NCBI GenBank assembly: GCA_945878455.1
Contig: CAMCUA010000006.1
Coordinates: 1-32,034 of the forward strand
Length of the DNA: 32,034 bases
From: Asaia bogorensis
Lineage (GTDB): Bacteria; Pseudomonadota; Alphaproteobacteria; Rhodospirillales; CAMCUA01
Reading direction: 5' to 3'
Under the pieces are notes generated by a model. It was not told the origin of the DNA. It searched no databases and saw nothing but the letters and a program-made list of their open reading frames with translations. Both the position numbers and the translations under genes were made by a program. Below are positions 18,769-28,502 of the stretch, in pieces; within the stretch, counting starts at the first letter, position 1; each line of letters starts with the position of its first letter.

Positions 18769-18932
18769 AGCATGGTGGACCGCACAAGGGTGAACCGTTC
18801 GCGCATTTGACCCCGTATTAGGGCCGAATGGAGGCCGAGGCAATGGCCCGGCAGGATATCGGCAACACGACGACAGGCAACAGCCCGCACCCTGTCGCTG
18901 CGGATCGATTGCGGATCAGGCAGATTGAAACT

Positions 18933-20087
18933 TTAGGTCGTCGGATCGGCCAGATGATCTGTTTCAATCGGCAGATCACCATGCAATTCGGCGGCGTCGA
19001 GCCCGCGCAGGTCGTTCGCCGAAATAATAACGCGCAAGGATTTGATGTAACTCTCGCCGCGTTCCGAATACCGCAGGATGAAGCCGGCAAGGGTGTGGCC
19101 GTCCAGCGGCTTGCCGCGTTGACGCATGGTGCTCCGCGCGATGCGGAAATCACGATAGGCGTTATGGGAATTCAGGTTGCGCGCATAACCGCGCACGGCA
19201 TCCAGAAGATTATCGAAGGCCCTAACCGGCGGCGACCTGCCGTCGCCGAAGGCACCTTCGCCGAACAAGGCGTTGCTTTCGCGGGCGTAGCGAGAGGTAC
19301 CCCAACCGCTCTCCTCCGCCGCTTGCGCCAGGGCAAGAGACGGCGGAATGACATCGACCTTGCGCAACAGGATGTCGACGTTGGCGTCCTCGACCCCATA
19401 ACGATCCGCCATCGACTCCAGCCACTGCAATTCGGCGGCCCGCAGCGCAGTCCCTATAGCGATCTTTTGGTGCAGGCGCCAAAGCAACCGTCGTTCCTGA
19501 GTGATTTCTTCGTTCACCTGCAGGATGAGCGGCAAAACAGCCTTCAGGAACACCGACTTGCGCATCTGCACTTCACGCAGCGATTCCATGTCATGGGGGA
19601 CGTTGGTCAGAAACAGCCGGGGCACCCGATCGCCGCCACCGACCGATTTCAAGTTATAGCCCATGCTGCCGAAGGCTTCGGACAATAGATAAGCACTCGG
19701 CCGCGAAGCCAGGGCGAGGGCTGCTGTCTCTTCGCGGCTAGTGTAGCGCCCAGCGGTTATGTCAGCGGCTGCCCCGTCAGCCGCCGGTGGCGGCAACTGA
19801 ATAACCTCCAATGCCGTAGTGTCCGGCTGGCTGGTGCGCCGCACATTGCTTCGGCGGGACTTTTCCCGGCGCGGTACGGGTTCCGACGAAGCGTCGGCGG
19901 CGGTTTCCTGCGGTGCTCCAACGATTTCTGACAGGGCGATCTGCTTCGGCCCTATCGCCGGCAGTTCCGCGGAAACCCGAGCAATATTCATGTCGACAGC
20001 AGACAGGCGAAGGGCTGTCGCAACCAGGAATACGACAACGCCCGCGAGCAGGCCCATCAGGCAACGTTCGGTATAAGCCATTGGCAT
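18933..20087 (-). CDS. Bax-like glucosaminidase-domain membrane-anchored protein
   Basis: N-terminal TM segment; LALAQAAEESGWGTSRYARESNALFGE...VRAFDNLLDAVRGYARNLNSHNAYRDFR...LRYSERGESYIKSLR. Confidence 0.85.
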   Translation of the reverse strand: MPMAYTERCLMGLLAGVVVFLVATALRLSAVDMNIARVSAELPAIGPKQIALSEIVGAPQETAADASSEPVPRREKSRRSNVRRTSQPDTTALEVIQLPPPAADGAAADITAGRYTSREETAALALASRPSAYLLSEAFGSMGYNLKSVGGGDRVPRLFLTNVPHDMESLREVQMRKSVFLKAVLPLILQVNEEITQERRLLWRLHQKIAIGTALRAAELQWLESMADRYGVEDANVDILLRKVDVIPPSLALAQAAEESGWGTSRYARESNALFGEGAFGDGRSPPVRAFDNLLDAVRGYARNLNSHNAYRDFRIARSTMRQRGKPLDGHTLAGFILRYSERGESYIKSLRVIISANDLRGLDAAELHGDLPIETDHLADPTT

Positions 20088-20097
20088 GCATCAGCGT

Positions 20098-20205
20098 TCA
20101 ACGGATACCGATCATCGGGATCCGGACAACCGTTGAAACGACTTTGACCCCCTTCTTGTCGCCCGCGACAGCAATCGAACCACCGTCACGCGACGCGCAT
20201 CCCAC
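20098..20205 (-). CDS. Candidate small protein, 35 aa: (M)GCASRDGGSIAVAGDKKGVKVVSTVVRIPMIGIR
   Basis: GTG at 20205 preceded by AAGGGG with 5-nt spacing; stop 10 nt before the Bax-like ATG, which itself lacks a clear SD. Not in the supplied ORF track because it is short. Confidence 0.4.
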   Translation of the reverse strand: MGCASRDGGSIAVAGDKKGVKVVSTVVRIPMIGIR

Positions 20206-20320
20206 TATGTCCCCTTAGGATGCGGAACCACCGGCCGGCTAATCGACCGAAAGTGTAGTCGAAAAGTCGCCTGATGCGAGTCGTTTTTTGCCGGCCATAC
20301 AACCGTCGGTTTATAATCAT

Positions 20321-21319
20321 CTACACCCTTAAGAATCCAACAATTTCCTGAACCTCAGCAAGGATCGGGGCGGCTAGGTCTCGGGCTCGGGCGGCACCAG
20401 CCGCTAACACCCGATCGACATGGCCGGGATCGGCCATCAAGCGGCGCATCTCGTCCTGAATGGGGGAAAGCTTGGCGATGGCCAACATTGCCAAGGCTTC
20501 TTTGAAGTCTGAAAAATTACGCCCGGCAAACTCAATGCAAACATCGGCTGGCTCGCGATCCGCGAGGGCGGCGAAAAGACCGATCAGGTTACGCGCTTCG
20601 GGCCGGCTATCCAGACCTTCCATGGATCCCGGCAACGGCTCGGCATCGGTACGTGCCTTGCGTATTTTCTGGGCAATGTCGTCGGCGCTGTCGGTCATAT
20701 TGATGCGCGAGAAATCAGAGGGCTCCGACTTACTCATTTTGCGGCTGCCATCACGCAACGACATCACTCGTGTGGCCCCGCCCAAGATCAACGGTTCGAT
20801 GATGGGGAAAAAGTCGACCTTGAAATCATGGTTGAATTTCAACGCAATATCTCGAGCCAGCTCGAGATGCTGCTTCTGATCCTCACCGACCGGCACGTGG
20901 GTAGCCTTGTACAGAAGAATATCGGCCGCCATTAGATTGGGATAGGCATAGAGCCCGACGGAGGCATTCTCGCGTTGCTTGCCTGCTTTCTCCTTGAACT
21001 GGGTCATACGGTTGAGCCAACCGAGCCGAGCGATGCAATTGAAAATCCAGGCCAGTTCGGCATGTCCCGATACCTGGCTTTGATTGAACAGGACGTTGCG
21101 CTGGGGATCTATGCCGGCAGCAATTAAACCAGCGGCGACTTCGCGGGTGTTGGCGCGCAATTCCGCCGGATCCTGCCAAACAGTAATCGCATGCATGTCG
21201 ACGACGCAGTACAGGCACTCGTAGTCGTGCTGCAACCGCACCCAATTGCGAATCGCACCCAGATAGTTGCCGAGATGGAGATTGCCCGTGGGCTGCACGC
21301 CCGAAAAAATGCGGTTCAT
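20321..21319 (-). CDS. trpS: Tryptophanyl-tRNA synthetase
   Basis: [23 protein letters not shown] (HIGH-like) and [10 protein letters not shown] (KMSKS). Confidence 0.97.
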   Translation of the reverse strand: MNRIFSGVQPTGNLHLGNYLGAIRNWVRLQHDYECLYCVVDMHAITVWQDPAELRANTREVAAGLIAAGIDPQRNVLFNQSQVSGHAELAWIFNCIARLGWLNRMTQFKEKAGKQRENASVGLYAYPNLMAADILLYKATHVPVGEDQKQHLELARDIALKFNHDFKVDFFPIIEPLILGGATRVMSLRDGSRKMSKSEPSDFSRINMTDSADDIAQKIRKARTDAEPLPGSMEGLDSRPEARNLIGLFAALADREPADVCIEFAGRNFSDFKEALAMLAIAKLSPIQDEMRRLMADPGHVDRVLAAGAARARDLAAPILAEVQEIVGFLRV

Positions 21320-21545
21320 GATGTGCTAATCCGCTGGAGGGAAAGGGTCGCCACACCGCCGCGCCGGCACCGATGCCAAGCAGGCCGCGCCGTTATGGCG
21401 ACTGCTGCCGAAGGGGTCAAGCGGGCTGGCCGGTCGATCCCAGAAATCCTGGATGGGTGGAATTCAATGACGGCTCCTTTGTCATCGGCAATTTTTCAGG
21501 ACATCGCTGGTGCCGATCCTCGCACTGCCAGGCGGCAACGCGAAT

Positions 21546-23099
21546 TCAGCGGCGCAGCAGTGTCTTGATGTCCGACAGGCTAGCCGCGCCCAAACCGTGT
21601 GCCAACAGGGCGAAAGTACATAAGCCACCCCCCACCAACGCGGCCAAGGCCAGTACAGCGGTCGAACCACCCGACTCCAGGTAGGGGACCAGAAGTCCGT
21701 GCCCGACCAACAGGCAGGCCGCCATGCCGGCACTCGCCAATAGTATACGTGGCAAGCGGTTGCGTAGGCGGTCATCCGCCACCAAATGGCCACGCCGGAA
21801 CAGGACGACGGCAAGCAGGCCTGCGTTGAGCCACGAGGCGACGACCGTCGCGATGGCGATACCGACATGCGCCAATGGGCCCATGAGCCATAGGTTCAGC
21901 AGCAGGTTAGCCGCCACGCATAGTCCTGCAATCTTGACCGGGGTGACGGTGTCCTCGCGGGCGTAAAATCCGGGCGACAGTGCCTTGACGGCGACAAAGG
22001 CCGGTATCCCGGCCGCGAAAACCGCGAGAGCCGCTGCCGTCGCCAAGGCATCGGCGGCATCGAAGGCACCACGCATGAACAAGACGACGACCACCGGTTC
22101 AGCGACTACCGCCAAAGCCGCAGCGGCGGGCAGAGTCAGCAGCATGGCCAACTCGAGCGCCCGATTCTGCGCCGACATGGCGGCCTCCATTCGGCCGCCA
22201 CGCAACTCTCGACTGAGCACCGGCAGCAACGCCGTGCCCACCGCCACCCCGACCACGCCCAACGGCAGTTGGGTCACGCGATCGGCATAAAACAGATAGG
22301 AAATGGCTCCCGCCGGCAGCAGCGAGGCCATCATCGTATTGACCACCAGATTGACTTGATAGATGCCGGCCCCCAGCGCCACGGGGACAACGCGGCGCAA
22401 CAGCCGGCTGACATCGGGCGTCAACCGTGGCACCGGCAGACGCAGCGAAAATCCGGCTCGCGCGCACTGAACGGATAGCCAGACGAATTGCGCCGCACCA
22501 GCCACGGCGATACCCCAAGCGAGGGCATGTGCCGCCGTCGGCGCCAGCCGGGCCAACAGCAACACGGCGCCGATCATGCACACATTAAGCAGGATTGGAG
22601 CGGCAGCAGCGGCGGCGAACCGGTGCAGTGAATTGAGCACACCGGCCAATAGCGAGACCAGCGAGATGAACAACAGATAGGGAAAGGTTATCCGGGTCAG
22701 GTCGACCGCCAGGTCGAAGCGTTCGGCATCGTCGACGAACCCCGGTGCCAATGCCTGCATGACGAAGGGCATGGTCGCCAAGACCAATACGGTGAAGGCC
22801 ATGAGGGACCACAACAACGCGGCCAATGCCTGTTCGGCAAAAGCCCGCGCTGCCTGCGGCCCATCCGTTTCCAAGCGGCCCGCGAACAAGGGCACGAAGG
22901 CCATGCTGAAGGCACCTTCGGCGAACAGGCTGCGAAACAGGTTGGGCAGCCGGAAGGCGACAAAAAAAACGTCGGCCAGCGGACCGGCACCGAGCGCTGC
23001 GGCAATCAGCATGTCACGGATAAAGCCGAGGACCCTGCTGACCATGGTCATGCCGCCAATGGTGGCTATATGACGCATAAGTGCCGGTTGGCGAGCCAT
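21546..23099 (-). CDS. murJ: Lipid II flippase MurJ (MviN)
   Basis: MRHIATIGGMTMVSRVLGFIRDMLIAAALGAGPLADVFFVAFRLPNLFRSLFAEGAFSMAFVPLF; polytopic membrane protein. Confidence 0.97.
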   Translation of the reverse strand: MARQPALMRHIATIGGMTMVSRVLGFIRDMLIAAALGAGPLADVFFVAFRLPNLFRSLFAEGAFSMAFVPLFAGRLETDGPQAARAFAEQALAALLWSLMAFTVLVLATMPFVMQALAPGFVDDAERFDLAVDLTRITFPYLLFISLVSLLAGVLNSLHRFAAAAAAPILLNVCMIGAVLLLARLAPTAAHALAWGIAVAGAAQFVWLSVQCARAGFSLRLPVPRLTPDVSRLLRRVVPVALGAGIYQVNLVVNTMMASLLPAGAISYLFYADRVTQLPLGVVGVAVGTALLPVLSRELRGGRMEAAMSAQNRALELAMLLTLPAAAALAVVAEPVVVVLFMRGAFDAADALATAAALAVFAAGIPAFVAVKALSPGFYAREDTVTPVKIAGLCVAANLLLNLWLMGPLAHVGIAIATVVASWLNAGLLAVVLFRRGHLVADDRLRNRLPRILLASAGMAACLLVGHGLLVPYLESGGSTAVLALAALVGGGLCTFALLAHGLGAASLSDIKTLLRR

Positions 23100-23200
23100 A
23101 CACGTCCCTGACGGCTGAAGATGGCGATACCGGTCGTTGCGACCGAGGGGGCGACGCCTGTCTAACGGATTCGCAGGCTCTGCGCCAGACAGCGGGCGGG

Positions 23201-25996
23201 TTATTCCGCAGCCGTGGCCGTAGTAGCCAATGCGGGTCGCTGCTCGGAGATCGCCTCCAGCAAGGACGCACGGATACGTTCTACCTGCTCCGGCCGCTCG
23301 ACCTTTAGGCCGAAGACATCCTTCACATAGAAAGCGTCGACCACGCGCTCGCCAAAAGTCGAGATATGGGCGCTGGCAATTTGCAGGCCAAGCTGCGTCA
23401 GGGCTGCAGTGACGTCGTAAAGGAATCCGGACCGGTCGCGGCCATTGACCTCGATCACCGTGTGCTGGCGGCTGACTTTGTTATCGATTAACACGCGCGG
23501 CGCGACGTGGAACGCTCGCGCCCGTGCCTCGACCGTGCTGCTCTGCCGCGCAGCGGCCAGTTCCCGGCGGATATTGAGGCGTCCGGTCAATGCCTCGTCC
23601 ATGCGGGCACGTAGGCGGCGCAATCGTTCTTGTCCGGCAAAGGCGCCCCCGGCTGAATCTTGCACGGTGAAGCTGTCTAGGGCCATGCCGTTGGTCAGGG
23701 TAACGATCTTGGCATCGACAATGGAAGCGCCACCAAGGGCCATTGCGCCCGCGAGGCGCGAAAATAGGCCCGGATGATCATGGGTATAGACGATGACCTC
23801 GGTTACGTCGTTCTCAGCATCGGTTTTGGTTGCGACGCACAGGGGCAATTGTTTTGCCTCAGCCGTCTGGACGATACGGGCTTGGCGCTCCAGTTCGTCG
23901 ATGTCGAAGGCGAGCCAGTAAGGATCGTAGCCGCGCGCCAAATGCGCTTCGATGTCGGCGGCAGACCAATCGGCCAAGCGGACAGCAAGCGATTTCTTGG
24001 CCGCCGTGACACGTGCTCCGGCCTGGGTGGTCACCGACCCGCCGGTCAACACTTCCATGGTGCGCCAATAGAGATCACGCAGCAGGGTGGCCTTCCAGCC
24101 GTTCCAGACCCCTGGACCGACTGCGCGAATATCGGCCACGGTCAATACCAGCAACAGGCGCAGTCGCTCTGGCGACTGCACGGCCTCGGCAAAATCAGCG
24201 ATGGCCTTGGGATCGTCCAGGTCGCGCTTGAACGCCGTCTCGCTCATCATCAGGTGATGACGAACCAGCCAGGATACGGTGCCTGTCTCCCATTCGCTGA
24301 GGCCCAGGCGTGGGCCCAATTTTTCGGCGATGTCAGCGCCCAATATCGAATGATTGCCGCCGCGGCCCTTGGCGATGTCATGCAAGAATACCGCGACATA
24401 AAGGGCGTTGCGCGATTGGACCTCGTGGATGACCTTGGTGGAGATCGGATGGTCCTCGGCCAACTCGCCGGCCTCGATGCCATGCAGGATGCCAAGCGCC
24501 CGGATGGTGTGCTCATCGACCGTATAGACGTGATACATGTCGAACTGCATCTGCGCCACGACACGGCCGAAGTCGGGAACAAAACGGCCGAAGACGCCGG
24601 CTTCGTTCAACCGGGTGAGAGTCGCCCGTGGACCTTTGGTCGACGTCAGCATGTCGAGAAACAGCCGGTTGGCATCGCCATTCTCGCGCAGCTTGCTGTC
24701 GATCAGATTGAGGTTCTGCCGTACCAACCGAAGGGCGTTCGGATGGATGTCGAGGTCATGTACCTGTGCGGCGTGGAACAACCCGAGCAGCTTAATCGGC
24801 GCCTGGCGGAAGGCCTCCGCATCGTCGATCGTGAGCCGTCCGCCGTCTAGACGGAAGCCATCCACCATCTGCTCGCGTCGCCCTTTGCCCGAGCGCGTGA
24901 ACAGGGCGCGCACTGACGACGTCTGGGGCTTCTTGTGTTGTTCCTCGAGGACAGCGCATAGAATGCGAGTCAGATCGCCAACATCCTTGGCGACCAAGAA
25001 GTAGTGCTTCATGAAACGTTCGACGCCGCGCACGCTGGTACGGTCCGTGTAGCCCAGACGGTGGGCGATAATTGTCTGTACGTCGAATGTCAGGCGTTCT
25101 TCGGGCCGGCTGCTTAGGTAGTGCAGGTGGCAGCGTACCGTCCACAAGAAATTGCGCGCCTTGGAAAAACGCAGGGCATCGTCGCGGGTAAACACGCCAG
25201 CTGTTACCAGATCGGTCGCCGTATCGGCGCGATACAGATATTTTGCGATCCAGAACAGAGTGTTGAGATCGCGCAACCCGCCCTTGCCTTCCTTGATGTT
25301 GGGTTCCAGCACATAGCGGGTGTCGCCCATGCGTTCATGGCGTTCGTCACGTTCGGCCAGTTTCGCCTCGACGTAGGCCAGGCCGGTATTGGCCAACACT
25401 TGTTTGAGGAAACGGGTGCGGAATTGTTCGTAGAGTTCCTTGGCACCGAGCAGCCAGCGGGACTCGAGCACGCTGGTGCGAATGGTGACATCGTCGCGTG
25501 ATAGCCGGATGGCCTCGTCCACCGTTCGCGTGGCATGTCCAACTTTTAGACCCATGTCCCACAGGGTGTAGAGCATGTACTCGACGACCTGTTCGCCGCG
25601 CGGTGTTTGCTTGTAGGGCAACAGAAACATCAGATCGATATCAGAGAATGGCGCCAAGGTGCCCCGGCCATAGCCGCCGGTCGCAATGATGCAGATCGAT
25701 TCGCCCTTAGTCGAACTGGACAGTGGATAGACCTTGTCGGCGGCGATGTGATGGATGACGGTGATCAATTCGTCGATCAGGAAAGCTAGTGCCCGAACAG
25801 TTTCGCCCCCAACCACGTCATCGCTTTCAAAGCGGCGGCGGACTTCGGTCCGGCCCTTGGCCAAGGCGTCCTTAAGATGGGCGAGGACAGCCCCCTGCGT
25901 GCGGCTCGGAGGGCCACCTTGTTCGATCAGTTGATCGAACTCGGTGATCAACGTTTCGCGGTCGATGATGTCTTTGCGCCTACGGATGCGCACCAT
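23201..25996 (-). CDS. glnD: [Protein-PII] uridylyltransferase / uridylyl-removing enzyme GlnD
   Basis: ATGGYGRGTLAPFSDIDLMFLL nucleotidyltransferase motif; HD domain (FLHDIAKGRGGNHS); two C-terminal ACT domains. AAAGGAG SD before ATG at 25996. Confidence 0.97.
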   Translation of the reverse strand: MVRIRRRKDIIDRETLITEFDQLIEQGGPPSRTQGAVLAHLKDALAKGRTEVRRRFESDDVVGGETVRALAFLIDELITVIHHIAADKVYPLSSSTKGESICIIATGGYGRGTLAPFSDIDLMFLLPYKQTPRGEQVVEYMLYTLWDMGLKVGHATRTVDEAIRLSRDDVTIRTSVLESRWLLGAKELYEQFRTRFLKQVLANTGLAYVEAKLAERDERHERMGDTRYVLEPNIKEGKGGLRDLNTLFWIAKYLYRADTATDLVTAGVFTRDDALRFSKARNFLWTVRCHLHYLSSRPEERLTFDVQTIIAHRLGYTDRTSVRGVERFMKHYFLVAKDVGDLTRILCAVLEEQHKKPQTSSVRALFTRSGKGRREQMVDGFRLDGGRLTIDDAEAFRQAPIKLLGLFHAAQVHDLDIHPNALRLVRQNLNLIDSKLRENGDANRLFLDMLTSTKGPRATLTRLNEAGVFGRFVPDFGRVVAQMQFDMYHVYTVDEHTIRALGILHGIEAGELAEDHPISTKVIHEVQSRNALYVAVFLHDIAKGRGGNHSILGADIAEKLGPRLGLSEWETGTVSWLVRHHLMMSETAFKRDLDDPKAIADFAEAVQSPERLRLLLVLTVADIRAVGPGVWNGWKATLLRDLYWRTMEVLTGGSVTTQAGARVTAAKKSLAVRLADWSAADIEAHLARGYDPYWLAFDIDELERQARIVQTAEAKQLPLCVATKTDAENDVTEVIVYTHDHPGLFSRLAGAMALGGASIVDAKIVTLTNGMALDSFTVQDSAGGAFAGQERLRRLRARMDEALTGRLNIRRELAAARQSSTVEARARAFHVAPRVLIDNKVSRQHTVIEVNGRDRSGFLYDVTAALTQLGLQIASAHISTFGERVVDAFYVKDVFGLKVERPEQVERIRASLLEAISEQRPALATTATAAE

Positions 25997-26076
25997 CGTG
26001 GTCTCCTTTATAGCGGCCGTTATAGCAGGTTGCCAGCCGAGGCCCCACAATTTCCCCCGTGACGCTCGGGCCGACG

Positions 26077-27387
26077 CTAGGCCACGTCCCGATCCTTTAG
26101 AGGGTCGCGCACCGTCAAAGCCAACAACAGGCCGCCTAGGACGAACAAAATCACGATCGTCGACATACCAGCACGCTGACTGTCGAAAGCCAATGTCGCC
26201 CAGCCCAGCGCCAAAGGCCCCAAAAAGGCCGTAGCCTTACCCGACAACGAATAGAGTCCGAACATCTCGTTGGTCGTCCCCGGAGGCGTCATGCGCGCCA
26301 TCAGCGTTCGGCTGGCCGACTGGGCCGGACCGACGAAGAGGCCAAGTGGCAAGGCAAACAACCAGAACAAGGTCTTGCCCTCCACCACCAGCAGCAGTCC
26401 GCCGAACAGCACCAGAAGAGCCAAGGCGATGAGGACAGTGCGCTTCGGTCCGATCCAATCGTCAATCCAAGCGAAGGCGAGGGCACCCAATCCGGCGGTG
26501 ACATTGATAGCGATGCCGAACAGGACAATTTCTGTGAAATCCATGCCAAACGTACCGGCGGCATAAATACCACCAAAAGCAAAAAGCGTATTCATGCCGT
26601 CGGCATAGAGCATATGGGCGAGAAGGAAGCGCGCCACCTGCCCGCGTGGGTGAAGGTTACGCAAGGATTTGATCAGGGTCGCCAGGCCTTCGCCTATCGC
26701 CGTGACCATTGTTGCCTGTCGACGGGGTGCATCGGGCACGAAGAGGAACAACGGCAGCGAAAAGCCGGCGAACCAGACCGCGACCAATACAGTAACGGCG
26801 CGAATGTGTTCGGAGGCTGCCCTATCGAGGCCAAACCACGGCGTTTCGGCCTGGACGAATCCGACCAGCGCCACGGCGAGGCAACAAAGGCCCCCGGCGT
26901 AGCCCAAACTCCACCCCCAGCCAGATAGGCGACCGAGATGGCTGGCGGGCACCAAGTCCGGCATCATGGCGTTGTAGAAAACCTGGCCCGTTTCGAAGGC
27001 GATGTTGCCGATGACGGCGAAGGCCAGGCCCCATAGGGACCAAGCAGGGTCAGGCTGGGTAAACCACAACAGCGCCGAGGCCAAAACGCACAAGGCGGTG
27101 AAGGCCGCCAACCAAGGCTTGCGCCGCCCGCCGCGGTCGGCGATGGCGCCGAGTACCGGGGATAACAGGGCAACCGCGCCGGCGCCAAAGCTCATGGCGA
27201 AGGCCCATTCGGCGGTTCCGGCCACCTCGTCTGTCGCCACCGCTTTTGTGAAATAGGCCGCGAAGATGAAGGTGATAACGACCGTCGGATAAGCTGAATT
27301 GGCCCAGTCATAAAGGCACCAGGCCAGCAATACCCGGCGTCGGTTTCTAGGAGCTAGAGAGTCGTTGGGATGTGACTGCACGCCCAC
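26077..27387 (-). CDS. MFS transporter, UMF1/Atg22-like; start probably GTG near 27387/27381
   Basis: VLLAWCLYDWANSAYPTVVITFIFAAYFTKAVA...; 12-TM-like hydrophobicity. The longest ORF start (27438) lies across the dppF terminator. Confidence 0.88.
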   Translation of the reverse strand: MGVQSHPNDSLAPRNRRRVLLAWCLYDWANSAYPTVVITFIFAAYFTKAVATDEVAGTAEWAFAMSFGAGAVALLSPVLGAIADRGGRRKPWLAAFTALCVLASALLWFTQPDPAWSLWGLAFAVIGNIAFETGQVFYNAMMPDLVPASHLGRLSGWGWSLGYAGGLCCLAVALVGFVQAETPWFGLDRAASEHIRAVTVLVAVWFAGFSLPLFLFVPDAPRRQATMVTAIGEGLATLIKSLRNLHPRGQVARFLLAHMLYADGMNTLFAFGGIYAAGTFGMDFTEIVLFGIAINVTAGLGALAFAWIDDWIGPKRTVLIALALLVLFGGLLLVVEGKTLFWLFALPLGLFVGPAQSASRTLMARMTPPGTTNEMFGLYSLSGKATAFLGPLALGWATLAFDSQRAGMSTIVILFVLGGLLLALTVRDPLKDRDVA

Positions 27388-27394
27388 GCCATCA

Positions 27395-27427
27395 AGAAAA
27401 ACGCCGGGCAGAATGTCTGCCCGGCGT
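27395..27427 (-). terminator. Rho-independent terminator of the dpp operon
   Basis: Minus strand ACGCCGGGCAGA-CAT-TCTGCCCGGCGT-TTTTC: perfect 12-bp stem, 3-nt loop, short U tract, just after the dppF stop. Confidence 0.85.
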
Positions 27428-27458
27428 GGACTTAGCAATGAATGGGTTTAGCCGTCAC

Positions 27459-28502
27459 TCAATGCGCCGGCTGTTCCGACAGCGGCTCGGGGAAATGGCA
27501 GGCTGCGATATGCCCGCCGCCATCCGACTGCACGACCAATTCAGGCACGTCGACCTTGCAACGTTCCTCCGCCTTCCAGCAACGGGTACGGAATCGGCAA
27601 CCCGACGGTGGATTGGCGGGGCTTGGCACTTCGCCCTGGAGCAGGATGCGCCGGGACTGCATTTCATTGGTGAAGTTGATCGTCGGTTCCGCCGACAGCA
27701 ATGCCTTCGTATAAGGATGGCGTGGTGCGCCGTAGACTTGGCGTTCGGTGCCAAGTTCAGCAACCCGGCCCAGATACATCACCGCCACCCGATCCGACAT
27801 GTGGCGCACCACCGACAGGTCATGGGCAATGAAGATATAAGCGATCTGGTGACGATCCTGGATTTCTTCCAGCAAGTTGATCACCTGAGCCTGAATCGAC
27901 AGGTCAAGGGCCGACACCGGTTCGTCGCAGATCAGTACCTGGGGATTCAGCGTCATCGCCCGGGCAATGCCGATGCGCTGCAGCTGACCGCCGGAAAACT
28001 GATGCGGATAGCGTTCGGCATGGTCGCGACGCAGACCGACGCTTTCCAACAGGTCGCGCACCCGATCCGGGCGTTCGTCGATGGGCACCACGTCGGGATG
28101 AATAACCCACGGCTCCGCCACGATGTCTTCCACCCGCATGCGTGGGTTGAGCGACGCATAGGGGTCCTGGAAGATGACCTGCATGCGCCGCCGGAGGTGG
28201 CGCATTTCAGCATCGTCCATGGTGAAGATGTCTTTGCCGTCGAACAGCGCTTGGCCGGCGGTCGGCTCTTCGAGGCGGAGCAGCGTGCGCGCCACCGTCG
28301 ACTTGCCGCAGCCCGACTCGCCAACAAGACCGAGGGTCTCGCCGGGATACAGGTCGAAGCTGACGCCATCGACGGCGCGGATGACCTTGGAACGCGAGGT
28401 CAGTCCGAAGCCTCCGCTGGCACCGAAATGCTTGGTGAGATTCCGGACTTGCAGGATCGGCTTTTTGCCCGCGGTAGCGGGGCTAGGCGTGGACGGGTTC
28501 AT
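27459..28502 (-). CDS. dppF: Dipeptide/oligopeptide ABC transporter ATP-binding protein (DppF/OppF type)
   Basis: Walker A GESGCGKSTVART, LSGG-like FSGGQLQRIGIARAM, Walker B VLICDEPVSALD; C-terminal oligopeptide-transporter domain GCRFRTRCWKAEERC. Confidence 0.92.
   Translation of the reverse strand: MNPSTPSPATAGKKPILQVRNLTKHFGASGGFGLTSRSKVIRAVDGVSFDLYPGETLGLVGESGCGKSTVARTLLRLEEPTAGQALFDGKDIFTMDDAEMRHLRRRMQVIFQDPYASLNPRMRVEDIVAEPWVIHPDVVPIDERPDRVRDLLESVGLRRDHAERYPHQFSGGQLQRIGIARAMTLNPQVLICDEPVSALDLSIQAQVINLLEEIQDRHQIAYIFIAHDLSVVRHMSDRVAVMYLGRVAELGTERQVYGAPRHPYTKALLSAEPTINFTNEMQSRRILLQGEVPSPANPPSGCRFRTRCWKAEERCKVDVPELVVQSDGGGHIAACHFPEPLSEQPAH

Noticed and set aside
18828-19688. 286-aa plus-strand ORF opposite the Bax-like gene
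   Set aside because: The minus-strand frame encodes a recognisable glucosaminidase domain; the plus frame is an antisense shadow.
21320-21545. Regulatory RNA or attenuator upstream of trpS
   Set aside because: Only weak short repeats such as CCAG/CTGG were seen; no Trp-codon-rich leader peptide or terminator/antiterminator pair was found.
23774-24850. 358-aa plus-strand ORF opposite glnD
   Set aside because: Antisense shadow ORF; no recognisable domain, while glnD is unambiguous on the minus strand.
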